From positions 1 to 64,000 of the forward strand of contig JAEUWH010000087.1 of assembly GCA_016785955.1 (NCBI GenBank): DNA of 64,000 nt, in the 5' to 3' direction. The stretch is from Pseudobdellovibrionaceae bacterium. Its GTDB lineage: Bacteria > Bdellovibrionota > Bdellovibrionia > Bdellovibrionales > Bdellovibrionaceae. Shown here in pieces: positions 25,242 to 32,803 of the stretch (position 1 is the first letter of the stretch; every line of letters begins with the position of its first letter). A model generated the notes under the pieces. It was not told the origin of the DNA, made no database searches, and saw nothing but the letters and a program-made list of their open reading frames with translations. The position numbers were made by a program, and so were the translations under genes.

Positions 25242-26834
25242 ATGGCGATTCTTAAAAATCTTATAGTTGTAACTCTTCTACTTTCGTCGCAAGTCGCTTT
25301 GACCCAAGAGCCTGGTGTCGAGGGCGGTGATGCTCCGGCGGCTGATGAAGCTAACACTGAAAATGAAGACAAATTAGCGGCGGATCAATCGACTAATGAT
25401 GTGTTTACCACCGATGGTAATGATTTGGCGGTTTCGTATCGACAAGCAGAGTACATCAACTTAACATTTGGTATTGAAGAGGATAAAAAACTTCCTCCCC
25501 TGCCAAAGAAAATTCGTTATGATGGCACCTATAAGAAATACGTAAAAATTGAATTTAATAAAAAACTAAATCTTTTTCGTTTTAAACCTACAGGTGAAGG
25601 ATTTGGGACACTGGTGATTTACGATGCTAAAAACAACAAAAAGGTTGTCGAGTATCGCATTAACGTCAGAAAAAATTCGTTGGACAAAGTAGTCATCGAA
25701 TTAAAAGGCATGCTGGCGGATATCGACGGCATCGCGATTAAAATTATTAATAACAAAGTAGTGATTGACGGTCAGGTATTGACGCCAAAAGATTTAATGC
25801 GCATTAAAAATGTGATTCGTCAATTTGGTGACAAAGTCGACAGTATCGTCAGCGTGAATCCAATGGCTTACAGCAAGATCTGCCAGTTCATCATGAGTGA
25901 TATTAATAATCCAGAAATTGAATGTCGCGCACGCCACGAGAAAATTATTCTTCAAGGCCAAGTCAACTCGGGCGAAGAAAAAGTCCAAGCGGAAATCATT
26001 GCAAAAATTTACATGCCGCCCGTGTATGTGGATCCAGCGTGCTCAGAGGGCTCAATTCGTTGTCCCAAGCCTGTGAACGACGGGGTCATTAATATGATCA
26101 CTGTCAAAGAGGGCGCTCCACCGCCACCAAAGAAGTTAGTGCAGATGAATATTCACTATGTGGAATTGAAAAAAGACTATTCAAAATCATTTCGGTTTGA
26201 ATGGGCGCCGGTGATCTCGGATCAATCGGGTGTTCAAGCTTCGGCCGGTGATCAAAATGGTGGAATTGTAACTTCACTGACGGCCGTGGTAAGAAATTTA
26301 TTGCCAAAGTTGAATCATGCCAAGACTCATGGTCATGCACGCGTACTAGAGAGCACTTCGTTCATGGTTCGTGATGGTGAAAAAGGTTCGATTTCTCAGA
26401 CCATCGACGAACCATACTCGGTTATTGGGCAAAACGGCAATCAAGGAACGGCATTCACGCCCACGGGCCTGAAAGCGTCGATCACGCCGACGATCAGTGG
26501 GGACAAGTCTGGGACTGTCGAGATGAAACTGGAATTTCAAGTCAGCCAAAAAGTGGGCGTGGTCGGTGGAAGCCCAGTGGTTTCAAAGAACGAACTGATC
26601 ACTGTCATCGCCGTTCGTGACCGTCAAAGCGCGGCTGTGGGTGGATTAATCAAGAACTCTACGGATACAAATTATAATCGTGATCCTGCTAAGGAAGCCT
26701 TGTTCAACGCTTTAGCGGCCAAGGGTACATCCCGAAATCAAAATCAATTCGTGGTGTTTGTCACACCCAAGATCATTACCTCGGCCAGCGCGGATTCGGA
26801 AAAAATCAGATCCAAGTTCAAAATGCCTTACTAA
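25242..26834 (+). CDS. cpaC: Tad pilus secretin CpaC/RcpA
   Basis: A 530-residue outer-membrane secretin. Signal peptide (about 1-22) is followed by an acidic disordered stretch, an N-terminal periplasmic domain (about 60-150), a BON-like domain (about 155-200) and the secretin core: GEKGSISQTIDEPYSVIG, ASITPTISGDKSGTVEMKLEFQV and the C-terminal VRDRQSAAVGGLIKNSTDTNYNRDP and FVVFVTPKIIT. The ring forms the exit pore for the pilus. The ATG after AGGGGG is preferred to an upstream GTG. Confidence 0.9.
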   Translation: MAILKNLIVVTLLLSSQVALTQEPGVEGGDAPAADEANTENEDKLAADQSTNDVFTTDGNDLAVSYRQAEYINLTFGIEEDKKLPPLPKKIRYDGTYKKYVKIEFNKKLNLFRFKPTGEGFGTLVIYDAKNNKKVVEYRINVRKNSLDKVVIELKGMLADIDGIAIKIINNKVVIDGQVLTPKDLMRIKNVIRQFGDKVDSIVSVNPMAYSKICQFIMSDINNPEIECRARHEKIILQGQVNSGEEKVQAEIIAKIYMPPVYVDPACSEGSIRCPKPVNDGVINMITVKEGAPPPPKKLVQMNIHYVELKKDYSKSFRFEWAPVISDQSGVQASAGDQNGGIVTSLTAVVRNLLPKLNHAKTHGHARVLESTSFMVRDGEKGSISQTIDEPYSVIGQNGNQGTAFTPTGLKASITPTISGDKSGTVEMKLEFQVSQKVGVVGGSPVVSKNELITVIAVRDRQSAAVGGLIKNSTDTNYNRDPAKEALFNALAAKGTSRNQNQFVVFVTPKIITSASADSEKIRSKFKMPY

Positions 26835-26844
26835 TACTAAGTCG

Positions 26845-26895
26845 TGCTCAGAGAATACTATACTCTGATATTCTAACACTCTAGAACTCTGAGCA
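26845..26895 (+). repeat. Nested inverted repeats after the secretin gene
   Basis: TGCTCAGAG (26845-26853) pairs with CTCTGAGCA (26887-26895), enclosing AGAATA/TATTCT. The result is a two-tier hairpin that could end or pause transcription or be an RNA-processing site between cpaC and the ATPase gene. Confidence 0.4.
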
Positions 26896-26986
26896 TAGGG
26901 CCTGTCGCGTATGGGGGCCGGTGTGCGTGCCGCCCGCCCCTGGATGTCTGGAGCACAAACTACGCCAGCAGAACGTTTTTTTAATG

Positions 26987-27016
26987 GGCCTAGCAAAAAG
27001 CTGGGCCTTTGCTTTT
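26987..27016 (+). terminator. Hairpin upstream of the fusion ATPase gene
   Basis: GGCCTAGC pairs with GCTGGGCC (one G-U) around AAAAA, followed by TTTGCTTTT. It would partly separate the pilin-to-secretin genes from the ATPase-TadB part of the operon. Confidence 0.5.
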
Positions 27017-27105
27017 GTGTAATATGTAAACCAAACTTTGGGCGGGTTGTCTGATTTTGAAAATTGACCGATATGGTAGGTGGAGAATTTTATGAGGAAC
27101 ATACC

Positions 27106-29304
27106 GTGGCTTTAAATCCAAATTGTACTTTAATAGGTGTCATTGGCGGAAAAGGTGGAGTGGGTAAAAGTATTTTTGCGGCCAATTTTTCATTGGCTTT
27201 GATGAATGAACTTCGAACCCAGGTGTTGCTGATAGACGGAGACTCGAAATCCATCGGTGATCAAAATTTTTTGCTGGGACAAAAGCCAGTTAAGACGTTG
27301 CGGGAAATTGCAAATTTGAATACGGGTTTGTCATCGACGCCATTGAATCAATTGGTCAACACGCACCCGTCTGGTTTAGCCTATCTGGGCGCGGTTCGAG
27401 GTCCTGAGGAAAAGTTGGATGTGAACCCGGAAGCCTTGATGCGACAGATTGAGTTCTTCAGCCGTCAATTTAAATTTATTGTGGTCGACTTGGGGAATGA
27501 CATCGGTCCTTTGCAAAACGCATTTCTTTTAGAAGCGACGGCGTGTTATATCATCACCACACCAGAAGTTTTAGTCGTGGCGCAGACTCAGCGTTTAGTG
27601 AACGATATGTTATCGGCGACGTTTCCTCGAGACATGTTTCAATTGGTGATTAATAAAGTCAGTCCTTCGGGAATTTCTCCTCAAGATATTAGCAATTCAT
27701 TGCGATTGCCACCGATGGGTTTGATACCGCAAGATGAAATCACGTCGCAGGCCTCGATTCAAAAACAGACACCGTTTGTGATTTCTCAGCCCAAAGCGCC
27801 CATTACAAACAGCTATTATGATATTGTTCGTCGTATCACGGGCGGAACTTTGCAAAGGCTGAAAGGATTGGCCAAGCCCAAACCAGTGGCCGCCAGTGTG
27901 GAATCCAGCGGCGGTGCCGGTGCGGGTTTATCGGCGGCAGCGTTGCAAGGCTTGGATCCGCAAGTGCAAATGCGTCTGCGCGTGCATTCGGAACTGCTGC
28001 GCTTGCCCGAGTTATCGCGAATGATGAAAGACTTCACCGCGGATGAGTCTAAACAAAATGAAATCAAAGACCGTATTAAGCGCGAGATCACGCAAATTGT
28101 GGATCGCGAAGCTCCCGAGTTGGCGCGAGACAAGCGACAAGTGCTGATCGAAGATGTTTTAAAAGAAGCGCTGGGGTTAGGTCCATTAGAGGATTTGCTG
28201 GCGGATAAAGATATTTCCGAGATCATGATTAACGGTTACAAAAAAATATTTGTTGAAAAAGGTGGTAAGCTGACCTGGGCAAAAGAAATGCAATTCACGT
28301 CGAACGATCATCTTCGTCGTATTATCGAACGAATTGTGACGCCACTGGGTCGTCAGATCAACAATGCGAGTCCGATGGTGGATGCACGTTTGAAAGACGG
28401 CAGCCGGGTGAACGCGATTATTGAGCCTTGCTCGATTGATGGTCCGGCAGTGACAATTCGAAAATTTAAAAAAGGTGGCGTCAGTCCAGAAAAGTACGTC
28501 GATTATGGATCGATGACCAAAAACATGATCGATTTTCTGCGCATTTGTGTTGAGAACGGCATGAACGTGGTTATCTCGGGTGGTACCGGCTCGGGTAAAA
28601 CGACATTGCTCAATATGCTCTCGTCATTTATCCCCGTTTCAGATCGTATCGTCACGGTCGAGGATGCGGCCGAGTTACAAATGCAACAAGATCATGTGGT
28701 TCGATTAGAAACGCGTCCGACGTCGATGGAGGGATCCCATGCCATCACGATTCGTGATTTGATTAAGAATGCGTTACGTATGCGTCCTGATCGAATTGTG
28801 GTTGGGGAATGTCGTGATGGCGCGGCTTTGGATATGTTGCAGGCGATGAATACGGGTCATGATGGTTCGATGACGACGACCCATGCGAATAACGCAAAAG
28901 AATGTATCTCCCGCTTAGAAACTTTATGTATGATGGCCGGTATGGATCTTCCCGTGCGCGCGATTCGTGAACAGATCGCCAGTGCGGTACATATTATCGT
29001 TCAGGTTTCCCGTTTATCTGATGGCTCTAGGAAAATCATGTCGATCACGGAAGTCGATGGCATTCAAGGCGAAGCCGTGACGTTGGCGCCGATTTTTATT
29101 TTTAAAGAAACCGGTTATGATGCTAAGAAGAAAATTTTGGGACAATTCCAACCTACCGGTTACATTCCCAAGCTGATCCAAAAACTAGCTGCGAAAAATG
29201 TTATTGTTCCGAAGGAGTTATTTTTAGCGGACTCGGTGAAAGCCGCTGCGTCCACAACTGGTCCATCGGCCAATCCACAAACTCCGGCGAAAAAGATAGG
29301 ATAG
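27106..29304 (+). CDS. TadZ-TadA (CpaE-CpaF) fusion ATPase
   Basis: A 732-residue protein joins two Tad components. Residues 1-270 form a ParA/MinD-type ATPase with deviant Walker A GGKGGVGKS (signature lysines K16 and K21), DGDSKSIGDQN and a VDLGNDIG segment, like CpaE/TadZ but without an N-terminal receiver-like domain. A linker rich in alanine/glycine follows. From about 310 to the end is the secretion ATPase CpaF/TadA, with Walker A GGTGSGKTT near residue 490, Asp-box and GECRDGAALDMLQAMNTGHDGSM. TadA powers pilus extension; TadZ localises the complex. The GTG with GAGGA seven bases upstream is the best start. Confidence 0.85.
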   Translation: MALNPNCTLIGVIGGKGGVGKSIFAANFSLALMNELRTQVLLIDGDSKSIGDQNFLLGQKPVKTLREIANLNTGLSSTPLNQLVNTHPSGLAYLGAVRGPEEKLDVNPEALMRQIEFFSRQFKFIVVDLGNDIGPLQNAFLLEATACYIITTPEVLVVAQTQRLVNDMLSATFPRDMFQLVINKVSPSGISPQDISNSLRLPPMGLIPQDEITSQASIQKQTPFVISQPKAPITNSYYDIVRRITGGTLQRLKGLAKPKPVAASVESSGGAGAGLSAAALQGLDPQVQMRLRVHSELLRLPELSRMMKDFTADESKQNEIKDRIKREITQIVDREAPELARDKRQVLIEDVLKEALGLGPLEDLLADKDISEIMINGYKKIFVEKGGKLTWAKEMQFTSNDHLRRIIERIVTPLGRQINNASPMVDARLKDGSRVNAIIEPCSIDGPAVTIRKFKKGGVSPEKYVDYGSMTKNMIDFLRICVENGMNVVISGGTGSGKTTLLNMLSSFIPVSDRIVTVEDAAELQMQQDHVVRLETRPTSMEGSHAITIRDLIKNALRMRPDRIVVGECRDGAALDMLQAMNTGHDGSMTTTHANNAKECISRLETLCMMAGMDLPVRAIREQIASAVHIIVQVSRLSDGSRKIMSITEVDGIQGEAVTLAPIFIFKETGYDAKKKILGQFQPTGYIPKLIQKLAAKNVIVPKELFLADSVKAAASTTGPSANPQTPAKKIG

Positions 29305-29310
29305 ATCGTA

Positions 29311-30186
29311 ATGGATTTTTTGTTCAAACCAGTTCCTTTCATTATTCTAACGACACTGGCCATTGCGGTGTGCATTTATGGTTTGAGCGGACTGCTGTTC
29401 CCATTTTTTGAAAAGAAGTCGGCCTCTAATCGGAATATCATTTTACGTTACTATGAATTAATGGGTGTTCAAACCAACCCCAAAAAAGTAACTTACTTGT
29501 TGTTTGGATTAAGCTTTGGTTTGGGTGGCGTGTTTTTTTTCCTGTTTTGGCCGGACGTGATTGCGGGCTTGATGTTTGGGTGTTGTGTCGGCATCGCCGG
29601 TTGGAACTTGCCGGTGTTGTTAGTGAAATCAACGTATGAAAGTCGATGCAACCGATTTGTCGAACAAATGGTGGACTCGTTGACGATCATGGCTAATGGA
29701 ATCAAGACCGGATCAAACCCTGTGCAATCGATGCAGCGAGTGACCGAGATCATGAACAACCCGATTCGCCAAGAATTTGAAAAAGTCATTGGGGATACGC
29801 AACTGGGGTCCAGTTTTGAAGAGGCGCTGAACAAACTGGGCGAGCGAGTGCCTAGACCCGACGTGCAAATGTTCGTGACCGCGATTAATATTTTAAAAGA
29901 AACCGGTGGTAACCTGGCCGAGACCTTCGAGACTATTGTCTTTGTTATCCGTGAGAGGCAAAAGATTGAAAAAAAAATCGAAGCCATCACATCCAAAGGG
30001 GTCATGCAAGGTATTATCGTGATGCTGGTCCCGTTTCTGATATTCGTTGTTTTTCTTTTTATGGATCCTGCGTTTATCCGACCAATGTACACTACGACGA
30101 TGGGCTATATTTTGCTCTTTGTGATGCTGGTCTTGCAGGTAATTGGTGGAATTTGGATCAAAAAAATTGTTACAATAAAGGTATAA
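29311..30186 (+). CDS. tadB: Tad secretion platform protein TadB
   Basis: A 291-residue inner-membrane protein of the type II/IV secretion F (GspF-like) family. Membrane helices at about 10-30, 62-100 and two more at about 225-290 bracket a cytoplasmic part holding FVEQMVDSLTIMANGIKTG and EKVIGDTQLGSSFEEAL. TadB with TadC forms the platform on which TadA acts. No TadC follows directly; the next gene is a YD-repeat protein, so TadC may be elsewhere or fused functionally. Six bases after the ATPase stop. Confidence 0.88.
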   Translation: MDFLFKPVPFIILTTLAIAVCIYGLSGLLFPFFEKKSASNRNIILRYYELMGVQTNPKKVTYLLFGLSFGLGGVFFFLFWPDVIAGLMFGCCVGIAGWNLPVLLVKSTYESRCNRFVEQMVDSLTIMANGIKTGSNPVQSMQRVTEIMNNPIRQEFEKVIGDTQLGSSFEEALNKLGERVPRPDVQMFVTAINILKETGGNLAETFETIVFVIRERQKIEKKIEAITSKGVMQGIIVMLVPFLIFVVFLFMDPAFIRPMYTTTMGYILLFVMLVLQVIGGIWIKKIVTIKV

Positions 30187-30207
30187 TCAAGGAAGGATTT
30201 TTAGATT

Positions 30208-31869
30208 ATGAAAAGCTCTCTCATCCTCACTTTCCTAGCGTTGGTATCGTTTCAGGCGCATGCCATTGTCGACATGAAAAATGCGAATTATTCTAATACG
30301 TGGGTTGATTTTGAACTGGATGGCACCGGGTATGATTTGAAATTGGAAAGAACATATAACAGTCGTACACTGTTCAATGGCATTTTCGGTTTTGGGTGGT
30401 GTACAAATTTTGAAACCAAGTTGCAAATCACTTCGGAAGGTAATTTAAAGGTTCGCGAGTGCGGCGCAGGGGCCGAAGTCGTGTTTTCTCCGCGTGAAGT
30501 GGGAAAACAGGAAGTTGAAAAAGTTGTGGATTTCATTATCGGGAAAATGAAGGCCGAGAAAATTGCGGGTCGTAACGAAGATTTTTATAAACGCAAAAAG
30601 GAAGAATTATTTGAGTACGATGACACGCGAACAAACGTGGCCCGACAGTATGGATGGGCTCCTAAAGTCGTTGATGGTACCAAGTTCATGGCTAATGGAA
30701 AAGAAGTCGAAAACATCATTTTTAAGACAACCTATTACGAGCGCACCCTACCCGACGGCTCAAAACAGCGCTTTAATCCGCAAGGTCAAATGACTTACAT
30801 GTATGATAAAAACGGCAATATGCTGAAATTGGATTATGATAAGGCCGGCTTATTGAAGGAAGTGGCCGATACGAATTCACGCAAGCTGACCTTTAAATAC
30901 TATTCTGCCAATAAAAAAGTGCAGCAAATTTTCGGTCCTAATGGGTTGACCGCGGAATATCAGTACATAAATACGGATGATCTTCACTTTTCGAAAGATT
31001 CAAAAAAATACGCGACAAAATATCTTTATGATGATCTTCATAATTTAACGAAAGTCGTTTTTACGGATAACTCGGTTATAAATATAAAATATGATCAGAA
31101 CAACGATTGGGTCATTGGGTTTACGGATCGTGATAAATGCGTCGAGAATTACACGTATGAGGTCGACAAGAAAGATCCTAAAGGTCATTTCTGGTCGACG
31201 GTCAAAAAAACCTGCGGCAAAGAAGTGGTGGCGCAAAGCCGATATGAATTCTGGCACAAGCAAAAACCTAATGGAGAGTACGTACTATCGCGAGTGTACT
31301 CTAAGGAAAACGACAACGAGACGGATATTTCTTATCATGAAACATTTGGTCGTCCATTATCCATCAAGAAAAATGGCGATAAATTTTCGTATGAGTATAC
31401 GCCCGATGGTTTGGTGAAAACCAAACTGACGGCCAATAACAAACTTATTTTCGAGTACAATAATTCTTTAAAAAAGCCATCTAAGGTGACGGTGGAAATA
31501 ATGAATGAAAAGGGCCGAAAAGTTTCTACCAAATACACGGTTTTCCAGTACGACAACAAGGGAAATCTGAACTTTGCGGAAAATTCTGATGGACAGAAAA
31601 TCGAACTTTCGTATGACAATCGCGGACGTATTACAAAGATTGTAGATCAGGCTAAGAAAGTGGTTAAGCTAGAGTACGAAGAAAAATATAATAAACCAGT
31701 GACGATTTCACGGCCAGGTTTGGGCTCAGTGAAGGTTTCCTATAAAACAAATGGTGATATCAATAAAGTCGACAGTAAAGAGGGACCCAGCGTTGCTATG
31801 CAGGTGGCCAGTACGTTTAACACGTTACTAGATATTATCGCGCCCGCTACTCAGGAATTATTTTTATAG
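30208..31869 (+). CDS. Secreted YD-repeat (RHS-like) protein, hit-locus Bd0109-like
   Basis: A 553-residue exported protein with signal peptide (about 1-19) and a segment typical of RHS N-termini (SNTWVDFELDGTGYDLKLERTYNSR, DUF6531-like). It then carries multiple YD repeats, for example YDKNGNMLKLDYDKAG, YDDLHNLTKVVFTDN, YEYTPDGLVKTKLTA and YDNRGRITKIVDQAKK. The repeats should form a beta-shell. There is no C-terminal toxin domain. It follows tadB directly and precedes a small secreted protein, the order I recall for the Bdellovibrio hit locus where Bd0109 is the partner of Bd0108. Likely envelope-associated and linked to pilus function. Confidence 0.75.
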   Translation: MKSSLILTFLALVSFQAHAIVDMKNANYSNTWVDFELDGTGYDLKLERTYNSRTLFNGIFGFGWCTNFETKLQITSEGNLKVRECGAGAEVVFSPREVGKQEVEKVVDFIIGKMKAEKIAGRNEDFYKRKKEELFEYDDTRTNVARQYGWAPKVVDGTKFMANGKEVENIIFKTTYYERTLPDGSKQRFNPQGQMTYMYDKNGNMLKLDYDKAGLLKEVADTNSRKLTFKYYSANKKVQQIFGPNGLTAEYQYINTDDLHFSKDSKKYATKYLYDDLHNLTKVVFTDNSVINIKYDQNNDWVIGFTDRDKCVENYTYEVDKKDPKGHFWSTVKKTCGKEVVAQSRYEFWHKQKPNGEYVLSRVYSKENDNETDISYHETFGRPLSIKKNGDKFSYEYTPDGLVKTKLTANNKLIFEYNNSLKKPSKVTVEIMNEKGRKVSTKYTVFQYDNKGNLNFAENSDGQKIELSYDNRGRITKIVDQAKKVVKLEYEEKYNKPVTISRPGLGSVKVSYKTNGDINKVDSKEGPSVAMQVASTFNTLLDIIAPATQELFL

Positions 31870-31880
31870 GAGTTATGAAA

Positions 31881-32255
31881 ATGAAATATTTAATTTCAAT
31901 CATCTTGGTTTTGGCAGTATTTAACAGCTTTGCGCAGACGGAAAAGGAAGAGACGTCAACTCCGGCACCAGAATCAGCAACAGCAAAGGGCGGTATCAAA
32001 ATTGAGGATATCAAAAGAACCGCAACTCCAGGACAAGGTGGAGTACCTAAATCAAAACCTCGTACTGAGCCACAAGGAACACTCGATGATTGTATTACGC
32101 GAGATGCGAAAGGGCGTTGTTTACAAAGCACTCAAGGACGCGCCACCTCACATGCTGAGAATTTTACTCCAGCCAACGCTCCGGCCGTACCACCGACAAC
32201 ACCTGCGGGTTCGACGGACGGTGGAAATGCCGAAAGAAAACCTAAAGAAAGATAA
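31881..32255 (+). CDS. Small secreted disordered protein, hit (Bd0108-like)
   Basis: A 124-residue exported protein: signal peptide MKYLISIILVLAVFNSFAQ, then a low-complexity region rich in T, P, A, S, G and K with a single pair of cysteines in DDCITRDAKGRCLQ. The mature part should be disordered, as reported for Bd0108. The ATG with GGAG eight bases upstream is preferred to an ATG two codons earlier. In B. bacteriovorus, mutations in this gene permit prey-independent growth. Assignment rests on position after TadB and the YD-repeat gene, on size and on composition, not on sequence search. Confidence 0.6.
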   Translation: MKYLISIILVLAVFNSFAQTEKEETSTPAPESATAKGGIKIEDIKRTATPGQGGVPKSKPRTEPQGTLDDCITRDAKGRCLQSTQGRATSHAENFTPANAPAVPPTTPAGSTDGGNAERKPKER

Positions 32256-32269
32256 AAGTAATAAATAAA

Positions 32270-32560
32270 TTAAATATGGATTTTGCCAGACACCAGATTG
32301 TCAATGGTGTCGGCATGCTGACGACGTAAGGCATTTTTGATCGCCATTTCCGTGCGTGCTGCAAATTCGTTCATTAAATTTGCATAGGGTGTCTTGATCG
32401 TGGCTTTCACTGCACCACCCGCAAAGACTCGTGTTACGATAAAAGGATTCTTGGCTCCCCAATCTTCGGTTTGAATATGCAGGCTCATGCCTTTGACTAC
32501 GATATCAGAATTAAAACCCTTCTGCATGGGGTCTAAATGTAGTGTAAATTTCTTTTCCAA
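32270..32560 (-). CDS. Conserved-looking 96-aa protein of unknown function
   Basis: A compact protein of mixed beta/alpha character (FTLHLDPMQKGFNSDIVV, then TEDWGAKNPFIVTRVFAGG). No signal peptide or helix is visible. The open frame begins at TTG with no strong ribosome binding site, and a later ATG is possible. It lies convergent with the hit-like gene, only 14 bp apart. I do not recognise it; function unknown. Confidence 0.5.
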   Translation of the reverse strand: MEKKFTLHLDPMQKGFNSDIVVKGMSLHIQTEDWGAKNPFIVTRVFAGGAVKATIKTPYANLMNEFAARTEMAIKNALRRQHADTIDNLVSGKIHI

Positions 32561-32803
32561 TCAATAAAGATATCACGCTTATTTAATAATCACTTTTTAA
32601 GCCGTCGAACTTCTGGCCAACTGGATGAATGTCTAAAAGAAAGATTATGCTCGGTAAGTATTCAAAACATGAAACGATTAAGCTGAGGTCTCAAGTTGAT
32701 ACGTAAAAAATCTAGACTAAACGAAGCCGCGAGCTTCATTTACCATGATTAGAGATGGAGCCGTTATTGCTCTCTAAACATACTATCACTGGGGGTCGGT
32801 TCA

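Noticed and set aside
26835-27063. c-di-GMP (GEMM) or other riboswitch between cpaC and the ATPase gene
   Set aside because: The GC-rich stretch does not show the conserved GEMM core; hairpins are better explained as terminators or processing sites.
30208-31869. RHS toxin with C-terminal effector
   Set aside because: There is no toxin-like C-terminal domain and no immunity gene following; the protein ends soon after the YD repeats.
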